From Phycicoccus flavus (GTDB lineage Bacteria; Actinomycetota; Actinomycetes; Actinomycetales; Dermatophilaceae), in the NCBI RefSeq assembly GCF_004025965.2, contig NZ_SAYU02000021.1, positions 1-58,688 of the forward strand: a stretch of DNA of 58,688 nucleotides, written 5' to 3'. Below are positions 30,455 to 40,354 of the stretch, in pieces; the first letter of the stretch is position 1, and each line of letters opens with the position of its first letter. Under the pieces are notes generated by a model that had not been told where the DNA came from, made no database searches, and saw only the letters and a program-made list of their open reading frames with translations. Both the position numbers and the translations under genes were made by a program.

Positions 30455-31759
30455 TCAGTCCTGGTCGGGGGGCCGTCTCGTCAGGCGGTCCGCGGTGACA
30501 TCGGCGACGGTGGCGCAGCCGGTGAGGGCCATCGTGAGGTCGAGCTCGGCGGCGAGGTGGCGCAGGACGGTCTCGACGCCGCGGGCGCCGTCCAGCGCCA
30601 GGCCGTAGACGTGCGGGCGGCCGATGCCGATCGCGGTGGCCCCCAAGGCGAGCGCGACGAACGCGTCGGCGCCGGTGCGCACCCCGGAGTCGAAGAGGAC
30701 GGGGAGGTGGGCGTCGCGGGCCCGGACCGCGGCGACGACGCCGGGCAGGGCGTCGAGGGCGCCCACCGACCGGTCGACCTGCCGGCCACCGTGGTTCGAC
30801 ACCCAGACGGCGTCGAGGCCGGCGTCCAGGGCCCGCGCCGCGTCGTCGGGGTGCAGCACGCCCTTGAGCACGACGGGGAGGGAGGTGAGGTCACGCAGCC
30901 GGGGTAGGTCCTCCCAGGTGAGCCCGGGGCGGGAGAAGACGTCGAGGAAGGTCTCGACCGCCGCCCGGGGCGCGGGGGAGCGGAGGTTGTCGCGGGCCCG
31001 GCCGGGGTGGTTGCGGCTCATCGCGACGAGGGTCCGGACGGCGGCCGGGGTGGGGCGCGGGGTCCCCGCCGGCTCGGCGTCCGCCGCGGCTGCGAGCCGT
31101 TCCTCGACGAGCCGCCGGAACACCGGGTCGGAGGTGTACTGCGCGATGCCGGCGCCGCGGGCGAACGGCAGGTGGCCGAGGTCGAGGTCGCGCGGGCGCC
31201 AGCCGAGGTAGGGCGTGTCGACGGTGACGACGAGCGCCTCGGCGCCGCAGGCCTCGGCCCGGCGGACGAGGCTGGCGGCGAGGTCGTCGTGGCGGCTCCA
31301 GTACAGCTGGTACCAGAAGCCGCCGCGGCCGGACACCGCCGCGACCGTCTCCATGGAGACGTCGGCCTGGGTGCTGAGGACCGGCGTCACGCCGGCGGCC
31401 CGGGCGCCGCGGGCCACGGCCTCGTCGGCCTCGGGGTGGGCGCTGGAGAGCACGCCGACGGGGGAGAGGAGGAACGGCGTGGGGTGGCGGCGACCGAGCA
31501 GGTCCACCGACAGGTCCCGCTCCCGGGTGTCGACGAGCATCCGCGGCACGACGCGGTGCCGGTCGAAGGCGGCGCGGTTGGCGCGGGCCGTGGCCTCGCC
31601 GCCCGCGGAGCCGGCGACGTAGGCGAAGTCCCGCCGGGACATCGCCCGCTCGGCGGCGGCCTCGAGCCGGCCGGCGTCGGTGGGGACGACCGGCCGGTGG
31701 CCGAAGGTCCCCGCGCGGTAGATCGCGGACTGCACCAGCCGGCCGAGGTCGCGTTCCAT
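30455..31759 (-). CDS. FMN-dependent alpha-hydroxy-acid oxidase (lactate 2-monooxygenase/lactate dehydrogenase-like)
   Basis: A 434-residue TIM-barrel flavoprotein. FMN- and substrate-binding blocks are FLLSPVGVLSSAHPEADEAV, WYQLYWSRHDDLAASLVRRA and VVTVDTPYLGWRPRDLDLGH; the catalytic base is H323 in VWVSNHGGRQVDRSVGALDA, followed by VLFDSGVRTGADAFVALALG and GIGRPHVYGLA. The long loop between about residues 200 and 250 resembles lactate 2-monooxygenase more than plain L-lactate dehydrogenase, so the product may be acetate or pyruvate. It breaks the run of glucan genes. Two 27-bp palindromes lie 111-197 bp upstream of the ATG. TAGAAC lies 6 nt before the ATG, a possible leaderless start. Confidence 0.88.
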   Translation of the reverse strand: MERDLGRLVQSAIYRAGTFGHRPVVPTDAGRLEAAAERAMSRRDFAYVAGSAGGEATARANRAAFDRHRVVPRMLVDTRERDLSVDLLGRRHPTPFLLSPVGVLSSAHPEADEAVARGARAAGVTPVLSTQADVSMETVAAVSGRGGFWYQLYWSRHDDLAASLVRRAEACGAEALVVTVDTPYLGWRPRDLDLGHLPFARGAGIAQYTSDPVFRRLVEERLAAAADAEPAGTPRPTPAAVRTLVAMSRNHPGRARDNLRSPAPRAAVETFLDVFSRPGLTWEDLPRLRDLTSLPVVLKGVLHPDDAARALDAGLDAVWVSNHGGRQVDRSVGALDALPGVVAAVRARDAHLPVLFDSGVRTGADAFVALALGATAIGIGRPHVYGLALDGARGVETVLRHLAAELDLTMALTGCATVADVTADRLTRRPPDQD

Positions 31760-31838
31760 CGCCCCGTTCTAGCGCACCCCGCGGGGTGCGCGGCGGGGCG
31801 CGGCGGGGCACGACGACCCCGACACCCCGGAACGTCCG

Positions 31839-31867
31839 CGAGACCCCGGTTCGCAACCGGGGTCTCG
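31839..31867. repeat. Inverted repeat GAGACCCCGGTT with 3-nt loop
   Basis: A 13-bp perfect stem (31839-31851 with 31855-31867) around CGC. Its right arm is also the left end of the tandem unit that follows, and a degenerate piece of that unit (31823-31838) lies to its left. Confidence 0.7.
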
Positions 31868-31898
31868 CTGACATTTCGGGGTGACCCCGAAATGTCCG
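31851..31898. repeat. Tandem repeat unit 1 containing a 27-bp palindrome
   Basis: A 48-bp unit, repeated 60 bp downstream with 45 of 48 bases identical. It holds the perfect 13-bp dyad GACATTTCGGGGT / ACCCCGAAATGTC around a single central base (31870-31896). Confidence 0.8.
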
Positions 31899-31910
31899 CG
31901 GTGCACCACG

Positions 31911-31958
31911 TCGTAACCGGGGTCTCGGTGACATTTCGGGGTCACCCCGAAATGTCCG
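31911..31958. repeat. Tandem repeat unit 2 containing a 27-bp palindrome
   Basis: The second copy. The palindrome lies at 31930-31956 with its central base changed from G to C, so the dyad is kept intact. It begins 15 bp past the stop of the PhyH gene and could act as its terminator, although there is no T tract. Confidence 0.8.
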
Positions 31959-31970
31959 GGGGCCGGGGGG

Positions 31971-32861
31971 TCAGCGGAGGTAGGGGATGCTCCGGTCGAG
32001 CAGGCCGCGCTCCTTGAGCTCGGCGGCGAGGGGGATCTCGTAGTCGATGGCCCCGGTCTGCTTGATGCCCCAGAACGAGGCGTGGTCCGGGCCGTGGCCG
32101 AGGAGCTGCTGGTGGACCGGCGACAGGCCGGCGAACCACTCGGAGTCCTGGTCGGCGACGTTCTCGTCGAGCGGGCGGATCCAGCGGTAGGTGTAGCCGA
32201 TGAACATGAGCTTGCGGATGCGCTCGCTCTGGTTCATCGAGCGGCTGTGCCAGATGCGGCGGTCGAAGATGAACGCGTCGCCGGGCTCGAGGAGGACCTC
32301 GACGGCGCCCTCGGGCTCGATGATCGGGTCGCCCGGCTTCTCGGGCCGGCCGGCCAGGGTGTTGTTCTTGTGGCTGCCGGGGATGACCTTGGTGTTGCCG
32401 TAGCCGGGCTCGGACAGGTCGGTGAGGGCGAAGCAGATCTTGGTCATGAACATCGGACGCACGTCCATGTCGATGTCCGAGTTCTGCCGGTACCCGTCCT
32501 GGTGCCAGTTCCAGAACGGCGGCTCGTCCTTCGGCGGGTTCACGTCGATGTGGTTGTGGTGGGTGTAGATGTTCCAGCCCATGTTCCCCCAGATGTAGGG
32601 GAAGGTCGTGGGCCAGGTGAGCAGCTCCGGGAAGCGCGGGTCCTTGTGCAGCCAGCCCATGACGTGGATCGACCGGTCGGGCCGCAGGCGGTCGGCGGCC
32701 TCCTCCTCGGCGTAGATCCGGTCGACGGCGTCCTCGAAGTAGGCGCGGTCGTCCTCGGGCAGAGCGCCCTTGATGACGACGAAGCCGTCGCGGTCGTACT
32801 GCTCACGGATCGCGGGGTCGAGCGGCTCGTACCCCGTCGGGGCGGGCGCGGTCGCGGTCAT
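31971..32861 (-). CDS. Phytanoyl-CoA dioxygenase (PhyH) family protein
   Basis: A 296-residue Fe(II)/2-oxoglutarate oxygenase. The iron site begins with H120-x-D122 in WNWHQDGYRQNSDIDMDV; the second His is in FIFDRRIWHSRSMNQS, followed by the Arg of SERIRKLMFIGYTYRW that would bind 2-oxoglutarate. The N-terminus DRDGFVVIKGALPEDDRAYF is typical of the family. The substrate is unknown; members hydroxylate fatty acyl-CoAs, ectoine and secondary metabolites. ATG 32861 follows AAGGAG at 8 nt, and TACACT (32899-32904, minus strand) is a likely -10. It sits alone between glgX and the lactate oxidase-like gene with no obvious pathway partner. Confidence 0.87.
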   Translation of the reverse strand: MTATAPAPTGYEPLDPAIREQYDRDGFVVIKGALPEDDRAYFEDAVDRIYAEEEAADRLRPDRSIHVMGWLHKDPRFPELLTWPTTFPYIWGNMGWNIYTHHNHIDVNPPKDEPPFWNWHQDGYRQNSDIDMDVRPMFMTKICFALTDLSEPGYGNTKVIPGSHKNNTLAGRPEKPGDPIIEPEGAVEVLLEPGDAFIFDRRIWHSRSMNQSERIRKLMFIGYTYRWIRPLDENVADQDSEWFAGLSPVHQQLLGHGPDHASFWGIKQTGAIDYEIPLAAELKERGLLDRSIPYLR

Positions 32862-32947
32862 GCCAGATGCTCCTTCACGTGGGGTCGCGTCTGCCGACAG
32901 TGTAGGGCGGGCGGCGGCGGGGACCCGGACGGCGCGGGCCCGGCGGG

Positions 32948-35110
<2,163 letters not shown>

Positions 35111-35117
35111 GGGCGAC

Positions 35118-35123
35118 AGGCTA
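35118..35123 (-). promoter_or_regulatory. -10 element (TAGCCT), leaderless start of glgX
   Basis: TAGCCT on the minus strand is followed by a 7-nt spacer and then ATG 35110. Confidence 0.55.
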
Positions 35124-35189
35124 GTGACCGCGCCGGGGCGCGCGCCGGAGCCCGTCCGGTCGGCGTGGTCGCCGGTGCGCCCGAGTCGT

Positions 35190-35195
35190 TACGGT
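35190..35195 (+). promoter_or_regulatory. -10 element (TACGGT), leaderless start of the YbjN-domain gene
   Basis: TACGGT is followed by a 6-nt spacer and then ATG 35202, back to back with the glgX promoter. Confidence 0.55.
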
Positions 35196-35201
35196 GGGGA
35201 C

Positions 35202-35672
35202 ATGACCGATCCGACCTCGCTGCCGAACTTCCCGCCGCCCCCGGACGAGCACCCGCTGCGCGGCCGGGTCCTCGACGTGCTCACCGATCTCGGGGTCGCG
35301 CCGAACCTCGACGAGGACGGCGACGTCGCGTTCACCGTCAACGACCAGACCCTCTTCGTGCGCTGCATCGAGGGCGAGGTCCAGATCATGCGGGTCTTCG
35401 GCCAGTGGAAGATCCAGGACGAGCTGACCGCCGACCGGCTCAAGCTCTACGAGACCTGCAACGACGTCAACCTGCACATGAACCACGTCAAGACCGGCGT
35501 GGCCGACGGCACGCTCGTCGTCCTCGGCGAGCACCTCGTGACGCCCGGGTCCGACCTGCCGGTCCTCGTCCAGATCTCCGTCCAGACCGTCCTGTCGGCG
35601 GTCCACCTGTGGCACCAGCGGGTCCTCGGCATCGACCCCGAGACCGGCCGGCCCGAGGGCGAGCAGGCGTGA
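35202..35672 (+). CDS. YbjN domain-containing protein
   Basis: A 156-residue soluble protein with the YbjN/type III secretion chaperone-like fold: LRGRVLDVLTDLGVAPNLDE, VNDQTLFVRCIEGEVQIMRV, and a helical pair LYETCNDVNLHMNHVKTGVA. Such proteins are small alpha/beta chaperone- or regulator-like factors with no known enzyme activity. The start is set by the TACGGT promoter 6 nt before ATG 35202, which rules out the longer frame from 35034. Its stop overlaps the start of the enoyl-CoA hydratase gene as GTGA, so the two are expressed together. Confidence 0.85.
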   Translation: MTDPTSLPNFPPPPDEHPLRGRVLDVLTDLGVAPNLDEDGDVAFTVNDQTLFVRCIEGEVQIMRVFGQWKIQDELTADRLKLYETCNDVNLHMNHVKTGVADGTLVVLGEHLVTPGSDLPVLVQISVQTVLSAVHLWHQRVLGIDPETGRPEGEQA

Positions 35673-36448
35673 GCGACCTCGTCCGCCTCGAGGTCGAGGA
35701 CGGCATCGGCACGGTCCGGCTCGACCGTCCGCCGATGAACGCGCTCAACGCCGAGATCCAGCACGGGCTCGTCGCGGCGTGCCGCGAGGCCGCCGAGCGG
35801 TCCGACGTCGCCGCGGTCGTCGTCTACGGCGGCGAGAAGGTCTTCGCCGCCGGGGCCGACATCAAGGAGATGGAGACGATGTCCTACACGGACATGGTCG
35901 ACCACTCCGGCCTGCTCCAGGACTTCACCCGGGCCCTGGCCCGGCTGCCCAAGCCCACCGTCGCCGCGGTCACGGGCTACGCGCTCGGCGGCGGCTGCGA
36001 GGTCGCCCTCGCGTGCGACTGGCGGGTCGCCGCCGAGGACGCGCGGCTCGGCCAGCCCGAGATCCTCCTCGGGATCATCCCGGGCGCGGGCGGGACCCAG
36101 CGCCTGGCCCGCCTCGTGGGTCCGGCGCGGGCCAAGGACCTCGTCCTGTCCGGCCGCTTCGTCGACGCGCGGGAGGCGCTGGCCATCGGTCTCGTCGACC
36201 GGGTCGTGCCGGCGGCCGAGGTGTACACCGCCTCCCGCGAGCTCGTGTCCCGCTACGTCGGCGGCCCGTCCTACGCCGTCCGTGCCGCCAAGGAGGCCAT
36301 CGACCGCGGGCTCGAGGTCGACCTCGAGACCGGGCTGGAGATCGAGCGGCAGCTGTTCGCGGGGCTGTTCGCGACCCGGGACCGCGCCACCGGCATGCGC
36401 CACTTCGTCGAGAAGGGCAAGGGCCCCGCGCCGTTCGAGGGGTCCTGA
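35669..36448 (+). CDS. Enoyl-CoA hydratase/isomerase family protein
   Basis: A 259-residue crotonase-fold enzyme. The oxyanion-hole elements are KVFAAGADIKEMETM and ALGGGCEVALACDWRVAAED. The two acids that activate water sit in the GQPEILLGIIPGAGGTQRLA block (E and G positions as in true hydratases: QPE and PGAGG). It hydrates 2-enoyl-CoA to 3-hydroxyacyl-CoA in beta-oxidation, and a thiolase lies elsewhere in the window. GTG 35669 overlaps the YbjN gene stop by 4 bp. The much longer open frame upstream is not coding. Confidence 0.92.
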   Translation: MSDLVRLEVEDGIGTVRLDRPPMNALNAEIQHGLVAACREAAERSDVAAVVVYGGEKVFAAGADIKEMETMSYTDMVDHSGLLQDFTRALARLPKPTVAAVTGYALGGGCEVALACDWRVAAEDARLGQPEILLGIIPGAGGTQRLARLVGPARAKDLVLSGRFVDAREALAIGLVDRVVPAAEVYTASRELVSRYVGGPSYAVRAAKEAIDRGLEVDLETGLEIERQLFAGLFATRDRATGMRHFVEKGKGPAPFEGS

Positions 36449-36476
36449 GCCCCGGCGGCGTCGGTCCCCGGCGGCG

Positions 36477-37772
36477 TCAGTCGCCGTCGTCGGCGTGCCG
36501 GCCGCCGTGGCTCGAGCGCAGGTCGGCGCGCTTGGCGGCCACCGTCGCGGCGTGCTCGGGCCGGGCCATGCCCTGGACGTCGTCCAGCAGCGCCTCGATG
36601 CGCCGCGGCACCTGCAGCGTGTCCTGGCCGTAGTGCGCGATCTCGTCGATCGCGAGGTCGAGCATGCGGGCGAAGGTCGTCGGCCGGTCGACGAGCCGCA
36701 CCGAGCCGTCGCCGTCGACGAGGTAGGACGAGCGGTCCGGGCGGGTGGCGGCGACCCGCAGCAGACGGTGCAGCTCGTCGAGGACCTGGACCGCCGTCGT
36801 CGGGTCGTTGATGCCGGGGGAGAGGGCCCGTTCGGCGATGTCGACGAGCTGGCGGAAGCCGAACTCCGGGTCCTGCTGCAGGGTGCGCTCGCGGCCGAGG
36901 CCGAAGCCCTCGCGGACCCGGTCGAGGACGTCGTCGCCGGCGTGGGCCCCGTGGACCACCGCGAGCTCGTGGCGCCGGTGCCGGACGTCGCCGGGCCGGG
37001 TGAGCAGCTCGACGACGACCCCGGCCTCCTGGGCGTGCTCGACGAGGTGGCTGTAGTGGATCCGCTGGACGACGCCGTGCCCCTCCTGGCTCGTCACGAC
37101 GACCGAGGGCCCCGGCTGCTGGGACCACGAGGGCGGCACGGCCGAGGAGTCGTCCCACTCCTCCTCGGACCCCTTCTCCAGCGCCCGGACGGTCGAGGCC
37201 GCGATGCGGTCGATGACCTGGTCGACCTGGATGGACATCGTGATGTGGTGGATGAACGCGAAGAACATGCCGACGCTGAGCAGGACGAGCACGAAGGCGA
37301 CGGAGACCGAGAGCTGGGGGACGAAGATGCGGTCCCCGCCGCGCACGTCGCGCAGCACCATGAGGGCGAAGACGAACGAGGAGGTGAAGACCCCGAGCGT
37401 CGTCTGCACGATGCGGCTGCCGAGGAAGGAGCCGACGAGCCGCGGGGTGAACTGGCTGCTCGCCAGCTGCATGACGACCATCGTGATCGAGAAGACGAGG
37501 CCGGTGACCGAGATCATCGCGCTGGCGATGGTCCCGAGCAGGCTGCGGGCGGAGTCGACGTTGCCGCTGAAGAGGAACGCCACGTCGCCGAGAAGGTACT
37601 CGTCGACGAGGGGCAGGAGGATCCCGACGACGACCGCGCCGACGGTGATGACCGACGGCAGGACCCAGAAGGGGCGCCAGGTCGCCTCCCACCAGCCGAC
37701 GGTCTCGGGGTCACCGAGCGGACCGACCGTGCGCCGCACGGTGCCCGGTCCGACGACGTCCTCGCTGCTCAC
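36477..37772 (-). CDS. DUF2254 family membrane protein
   Basis: A 431-residue protein with four transmembrane segments in its first 180 residues: FWVLPSVITVGAVVVGILLP, LLGTIASAMISVTGLVFSIT, VFTSSFVFALMVLRD and LSVSVAFVLVLLSVGMFFAF. A cytoplasmic region with a conserved RIHYSHLVEHAQEAG segment and a DEFGF/ALSPGINDPTTA block follows, as in DUF2254. The function is unknown. GTG 37772 lies 7 nt behind CAGGAT on the minus strand; the open frame to 37865 lacks a ribosome site. Its 3' end is convergent with the enoyl-CoA hydratase gene, 28 bp apart. Confidence 0.88.
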   Translation of the reverse strand: MSSEDVVGPGTVRRTVGPLGDPETVGWWEATWRPFWVLPSVITVGAVVVGILLPLVDEYLLGDVAFLFSGNVDSARSLLGTIASAMISVTGLVFSITMVVMQLASSQFTPRLVGSFLGSRIVQTTLGVFTSSFVFALMVLRDVRGGDRIFVPQLSVSVAFVLVLLSVGMFFAFIHHITMSIQVDQVIDRIAASTVRALEKGSEEEWDDSSAVPPSWSQQPGPSVVVTSQEGHGVVQRIHYSHLVEHAQEAGVVVELLTRPGDVRHRRHELAVVHGAHAGDDVLDRVREGFGLGRERTLQQDPEFGFRQLVDIAERALSPGINDPTTAVQVLDELHRLLRVAATRPDRSSYLVDGDGSVRLVDRPTTFARMLDLAIDEIAHYGQDTLQVPRRIEALLDDVQGMARPEHAATVAAKRADLRSSHGGRHADDGD

Positions 37773-37779
37773 GCCCCCG

Positions 37780-37785
37780 ATCCTG
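37780..37785 (-). promoter_or_regulatory. Possible -10 (CAGGAT) of the DUF2254 gene
   Basis: CAGGAT on the minus strand is followed by a 7-nt spacer and then GTG 37772. Confidence 0.35.
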
Positions 37786-37876
37786 TCATGCGCGGCGTGG
37801 TGGGCACCGCTGCCCGCGCCGTCGCCCGGCTGTCCCGGCGAGGCTCGACGCGTGGTCACGATCACGCCGCCCGGGT

Positions 37877-37894
37877 GGTGAACGAGCGCTCACC
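37877..37894. promoter_or_regulatory. Palindromic operator candidate upstream of etfBA
   Basis: An 18-bp imperfect palindrome GGTGAACGAGCGCTCACC (7 of 9 pairs) lies directly before CAGGAT (37901-37906), the likely -10 of etfB. Size and symmetry fit a TetR-family repressor site; which regulator binds cannot be told. Confidence 0.4.
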
Positions 37895-37972
37895 TGCTGA
37901 CAGGATGGAGCGAGCGAGCGCCCGGTGACGTCCGGGCCCCACCACCATCCACCGAGGGAGGACGAGGCGCGC

Positions 37973-38764
37973 ATGAACATCGTCGTCTGCGTCAAGTACG
38001 TCCCGGACGCACAGTCCGAGCGGACGTTCCAGGAGTCGGACAGCACCGTCGACCGCGAGGCCGTCGACGGCCTGCTGTCCGAGCTCGACGAGTACGCCGT
38101 CGAGGAGGCGCTGAAGATCGTCGAGGCGCAGGGGGACGGCGAGGTCACCGTCGTCACCGTCGGCCCGGCCGCCGCCGCCGACGCCATCAAGAAGGCCCTC
38201 CAGATGGGCGCCCACAAGGGCGTGCACGTCCAGGACGACGCCATCCACGGCTCGGACGCCGTCGGCACCTCGCTGGTCCTCGCGGAGGCCGTGAAGAAGG
38301 CCACCGACGGCAGCCCGGAGCTCGTGCTCACCGGCATGGCCTCCACCGACGGCGTCATGGGCGTCGTCCCCGCGATGATGGCCGAGCGCCTCGGCCTGCC
38401 GCAGGTCACCTACGCCTCCGAGCTCACCGTCGGCGACGGGTCGGTGACCATCCGCCGCGACGGCGACACCGCCTCCGAGACCGTCGAGGCGAGCCTGCCC
38501 GCCCTGGTCTCGGTCACCGACCAGATCAACGAGCCGCGCTACCCCTCGTTCAAGGGGATCATGGCGGCGAAGAAGAAGCCGGTCGAGACGTGGTCGCTCG
38601 CCGACCTCGGCGTCGACCCCGCGGACGTCGGCCTCGACGCCGCGTGGACCCGGGTGGTCTCGTACGCCAAGCGCCCGCCGCGCGAGCAGGGCCAGCTCGT
38701 CACCGACGAGGGGGACGGCGGCACGCGGCTGGCCGAGTTCCTCTCGACCCAGAAGTTCCTCTGA
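37973..38764 (+). CDS. etfB: Electron transfer flavoprotein beta subunit
   Basis: A 263-residue EtfB. It starts MNIVVCVKYVPDAQ, the usual family N-terminus, with the AMP-binding/adenine region VTVVTVGPAAAADAIKKALQ and the signature block VEASLPALVSVTDQINEPRY. With EtfA it forms an FAD/AMP heterodimer that takes electrons from acyl-CoA dehydrogenases and passes them to the quinone pool. ATG 37973 is behind GAGGGAGGACGAG; an in-frame upstream ATG (37925) lacks a ribosome site. The leader is about 60 nt and carries a palindrome overlapping the promoter. etfA follows after 30 bp. Confidence 0.95.
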   Translation: MNIVVCVKYVPDAQSERTFQESDSTVDREAVDGLLSELDEYAVEEALKIVEAQGDGEVTVVTVGPAAAADAIKKALQMGAHKGVHVQDDAIHGSDAVGTSLVLAEAVKKATDGSPELVLTGMASTDGVMGVVPAMMAERLGLPQVTYASELTVGDGSVTIRRDGDTASETVEASLPALVSVTDQINEPRYPSFKGIMAAKKKPVETWSLADLGVDPADVGLDAAWTRVVSYAKRPPREQGQLVTDEGDGGTRLAEFLSTQKFL

Positions 38765-38794
38765 GCCGGCGCCGAGACAGGAGCACCCACGACC

Positions 38795-39751
38795 ATGACT
38801 GAAGTACTCGTCCTCACCGACCACGCCGGCGGCAAGCTGCGCAAGGCCACCGCCGAGCTGCTGACCCTGGCCCGCCGCCTCGGCGAGCCGAGCGCCGTGC
38901 ACATCGGCCCCGGCGCCGAGGCCGCGCAGAAGACGCTGGCGAAGTACGGCGCGCACAAGGTGTACGCCGTCGACGACCCGGACGCGCCGAGCTACCTCGT
39001 CGCCCCGCAGGCCGAGATCCTCGCGCAGCTCGTCGAGAAGGTGTCCCCGGCCGCCGTGCTCGTCCCGAGCAACGCGGCCGGCAAGGAGATCGCCGCGCGG
39101 CTGGCCATCAAGACCGGCAGCGGCATGATCACCGACGCCGTCGACGTGCGCGCCGGGGACGCCGGGGTCGAGACCACCCAGTCGGTGTTCGCCGGCTCGT
39201 ACACGGTGACGGCGACGGTGACGACGGGCACGCCGATCATCTGCGTCAAGCCGAACTCGGCGTCCATCGAGGCCGCCCCCGAGGCCGGCACCGTCGAGGC
39301 TGTCGAGGCCGGCGTCAGCGACGCCGCCAAGGCCGCGAAGGTCACCGACAGCCAGCCGAAGAAGGCCACCGGACGCCCGGAGCTCACCGAGGCCGCCATC
39401 GTCGTCTCCGGCGGCCGCGGCACCGGCGGCGACTTCGGCCCGGTCGAGGAGTTCGCCGACTCCCTCGGCGCCGCCGTCGGCGCCAGCCGCGCCGCCGTCG
39501 ACGCCGGCTGGTACCCCCACAGCAACCAGGTCGGGCAGACCGGCAAGCAGGTCTCGCCGCAGCTGTACGTCGCGGCCGGGATCTCCGGGGCCATCCAGCA
39601 CCGTGCCGGCATGCAGACTTCGAAGACGATCATCGCCGTCAACAAGGACGAGGAGGCGCCGATCTTCGAGCTCGTCGACTTCGGCGTCGTCGGTGACCTG
39701 TTCTCGGTCCTCCCGCAAGCCACCGGAGAGGTGAAGAAGCGCAAGGGCTGA
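38795..39751 (+). CDS. etfA: Electron transfer flavoprotein alpha subunit
   Basis: A 318-residue EtfA. The N-terminal domain (EVLVLTDHAGGKLRKATAEL) pairs with EtfB. The C-terminal FAD domain carries VVSGGRGTGG, SRAAVDAGWYPHSNQVGQTG, the YVAAGISGAIQHRAGM loop and the final TIIAVNKDEEAPIFELVDFG. ATG 38795 follows GACAGGAG. Together with etfB it makes a two-gene operon closed by a strong hairpin at 39800-39832, so the downstream VOC gene is separate. Confidence 0.96.
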   Translation: MTEVLVLTDHAGGKLRKATAELLTLARRLGEPSAVHIGPGAEAAQKTLAKYGAHKVYAVDDPDAPSYLVAPQAEILAQLVEKVSPAAVLVPSNAAGKEIAARLAIKTGSGMITDAVDVRAGDAGVETTQSVFAGSYTVTATVTTGTPIICVKPNSASIEAAPEAGTVEAVEAGVSDAAKAAKVTDSQPKKATGRPELTEAAIVVSGGRGTGGDFGPVEEFADSLGAAVGASRAAVDAGWYPHSNQVGQTGKQVSPQLYVAAGISGAIQHRAGMQTSKTIIAVNKDEEAPIFELVDFGVVGDLFSVLPQATGEVKKRKG

Positions 39752-39799
39752 GAGACGACCACCCGCTCACGAGGCGGGACGCCGCGCGGCAGTGCGGAC

Positions 39800-39832
39800 A
39801 CGACAGGGCGACCGACTCGGTCGCCCTGTCGT
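39800..39832 (+). terminator. Hairpin terminator of etfBA
   Basis: A perfect 14-bp stem ACGACAGGGCGACC / GGTCGCCCTGTCGT with a 5-nt loop, 48 bases after the etfA stop. It is also usable on the other strand, but there is no gene there. Confidence 0.7.
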
Positions 39833-39869
39833 CGTCCGCGGCCGAACCCCCCCTGTCGGCGCGTGCCGC

Positions 39870-39875
39870 TAACGT
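39870..39875 (+). promoter_or_regulatory. Probable -10 (TAACGT) of the VOC-protein gene
   Basis: TAACGT lies 25 nt before ATG 39901, leaving a short leader that contains GGGAAGGGG. Confidence 0.4.
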
Positions 39876-39900
39876 GCGGGGACGACGGGAAGGGGTCGCC

Positions 39901-40308
39901 ATGCCACCACGGATCCTCCACACGGTCCTCGACACACCGGACGTCCGCGGCCTCGCGGAGTTCTACCGCGAGCTCTTCGGGCTGGTCTACCGGCCGGGGG
40001 ACGAGCCGCCCACCGACGGCGGCGCCGACGACGCCGACTGGCTCGTGCTGCGCGACACGGACGGCGCCAACCGGTTCGCCTTCCAGCTGGTGCCGGGGCT
40101 CACGCCGACGACGTGGCCGTCGCACGAGGTCCCGATGCAGCTGCACGTCGACGCCACCGTCGCCGACCGCTCCGAGCTCGAGCGCGAGAAGGACCGGGCC
40201 CTCGCGCTCGGGGCGCAGCTGCGGCTGGACCGGACCGACGACGAGGAGGAGCCCCTCTACGTCCTCGCCGACCCCGCGGGCCACCCGTTCTGTCTCTTCG
40301 TGGCCTGA
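39901..40308 (+). CDS. VOC family (glyoxalase/dioxygenase-fold) protein
   Basis: A 135-residue protein with two beta-alpha-beta-beta-beta modules: [20 protein letters not shown] with GLVYRPG in the first, and [20 protein letters not shown] with [17 protein letters not shown] in the second. The His and Glu positions of VOC metal sites are partly kept (ILHTVL, MQLHVD), but the substrate is unknown. A glyoxalase I, bleomycin-resistance-like or ring-cleaving role cannot be separated. ATG 39901 follows GGGAAGGGG. It has its own promoter after the etfBA terminator and ends 46 bp before the cysteine desulfurase gene. Confidence 0.88.
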   Translation: MPPRILHTVLDTPDVRGLAEFYRELFGLVYRPGDEPPTDGGADDADWLVLRDTDGANRFAFQLVPGLTPTTWPSHEVPMQLHVDATVADRSELEREKDRALALGAQLRLDRTDDEEEPLYVLADPAGHPFCLFVA

Positions 40309-40340
40309 CCCGCGGGCGGTCCGAGCGGCCGGCCGAAACG

Positions 40341-40346
40341 TAGACT
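40341..40346 (+). promoter_or_regulatory. -10 element (TAGACT), leaderless start of the cysteine desulfurase-mnmA unit
   Basis: TAGACT is followed by an 8-nt spacer and then GTG 40355. The same hexamer precedes gatC. Confidence 0.55.
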
Positions 40347-40354
40347 CGCCGGTT

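Noticed and set aside
31839-31958. The palindromic repeats as a CRISPR array
   Set aside because: Only two full units, the intervening sequence is 12 bp and not spacer-like, and there are no cas genes nearby.
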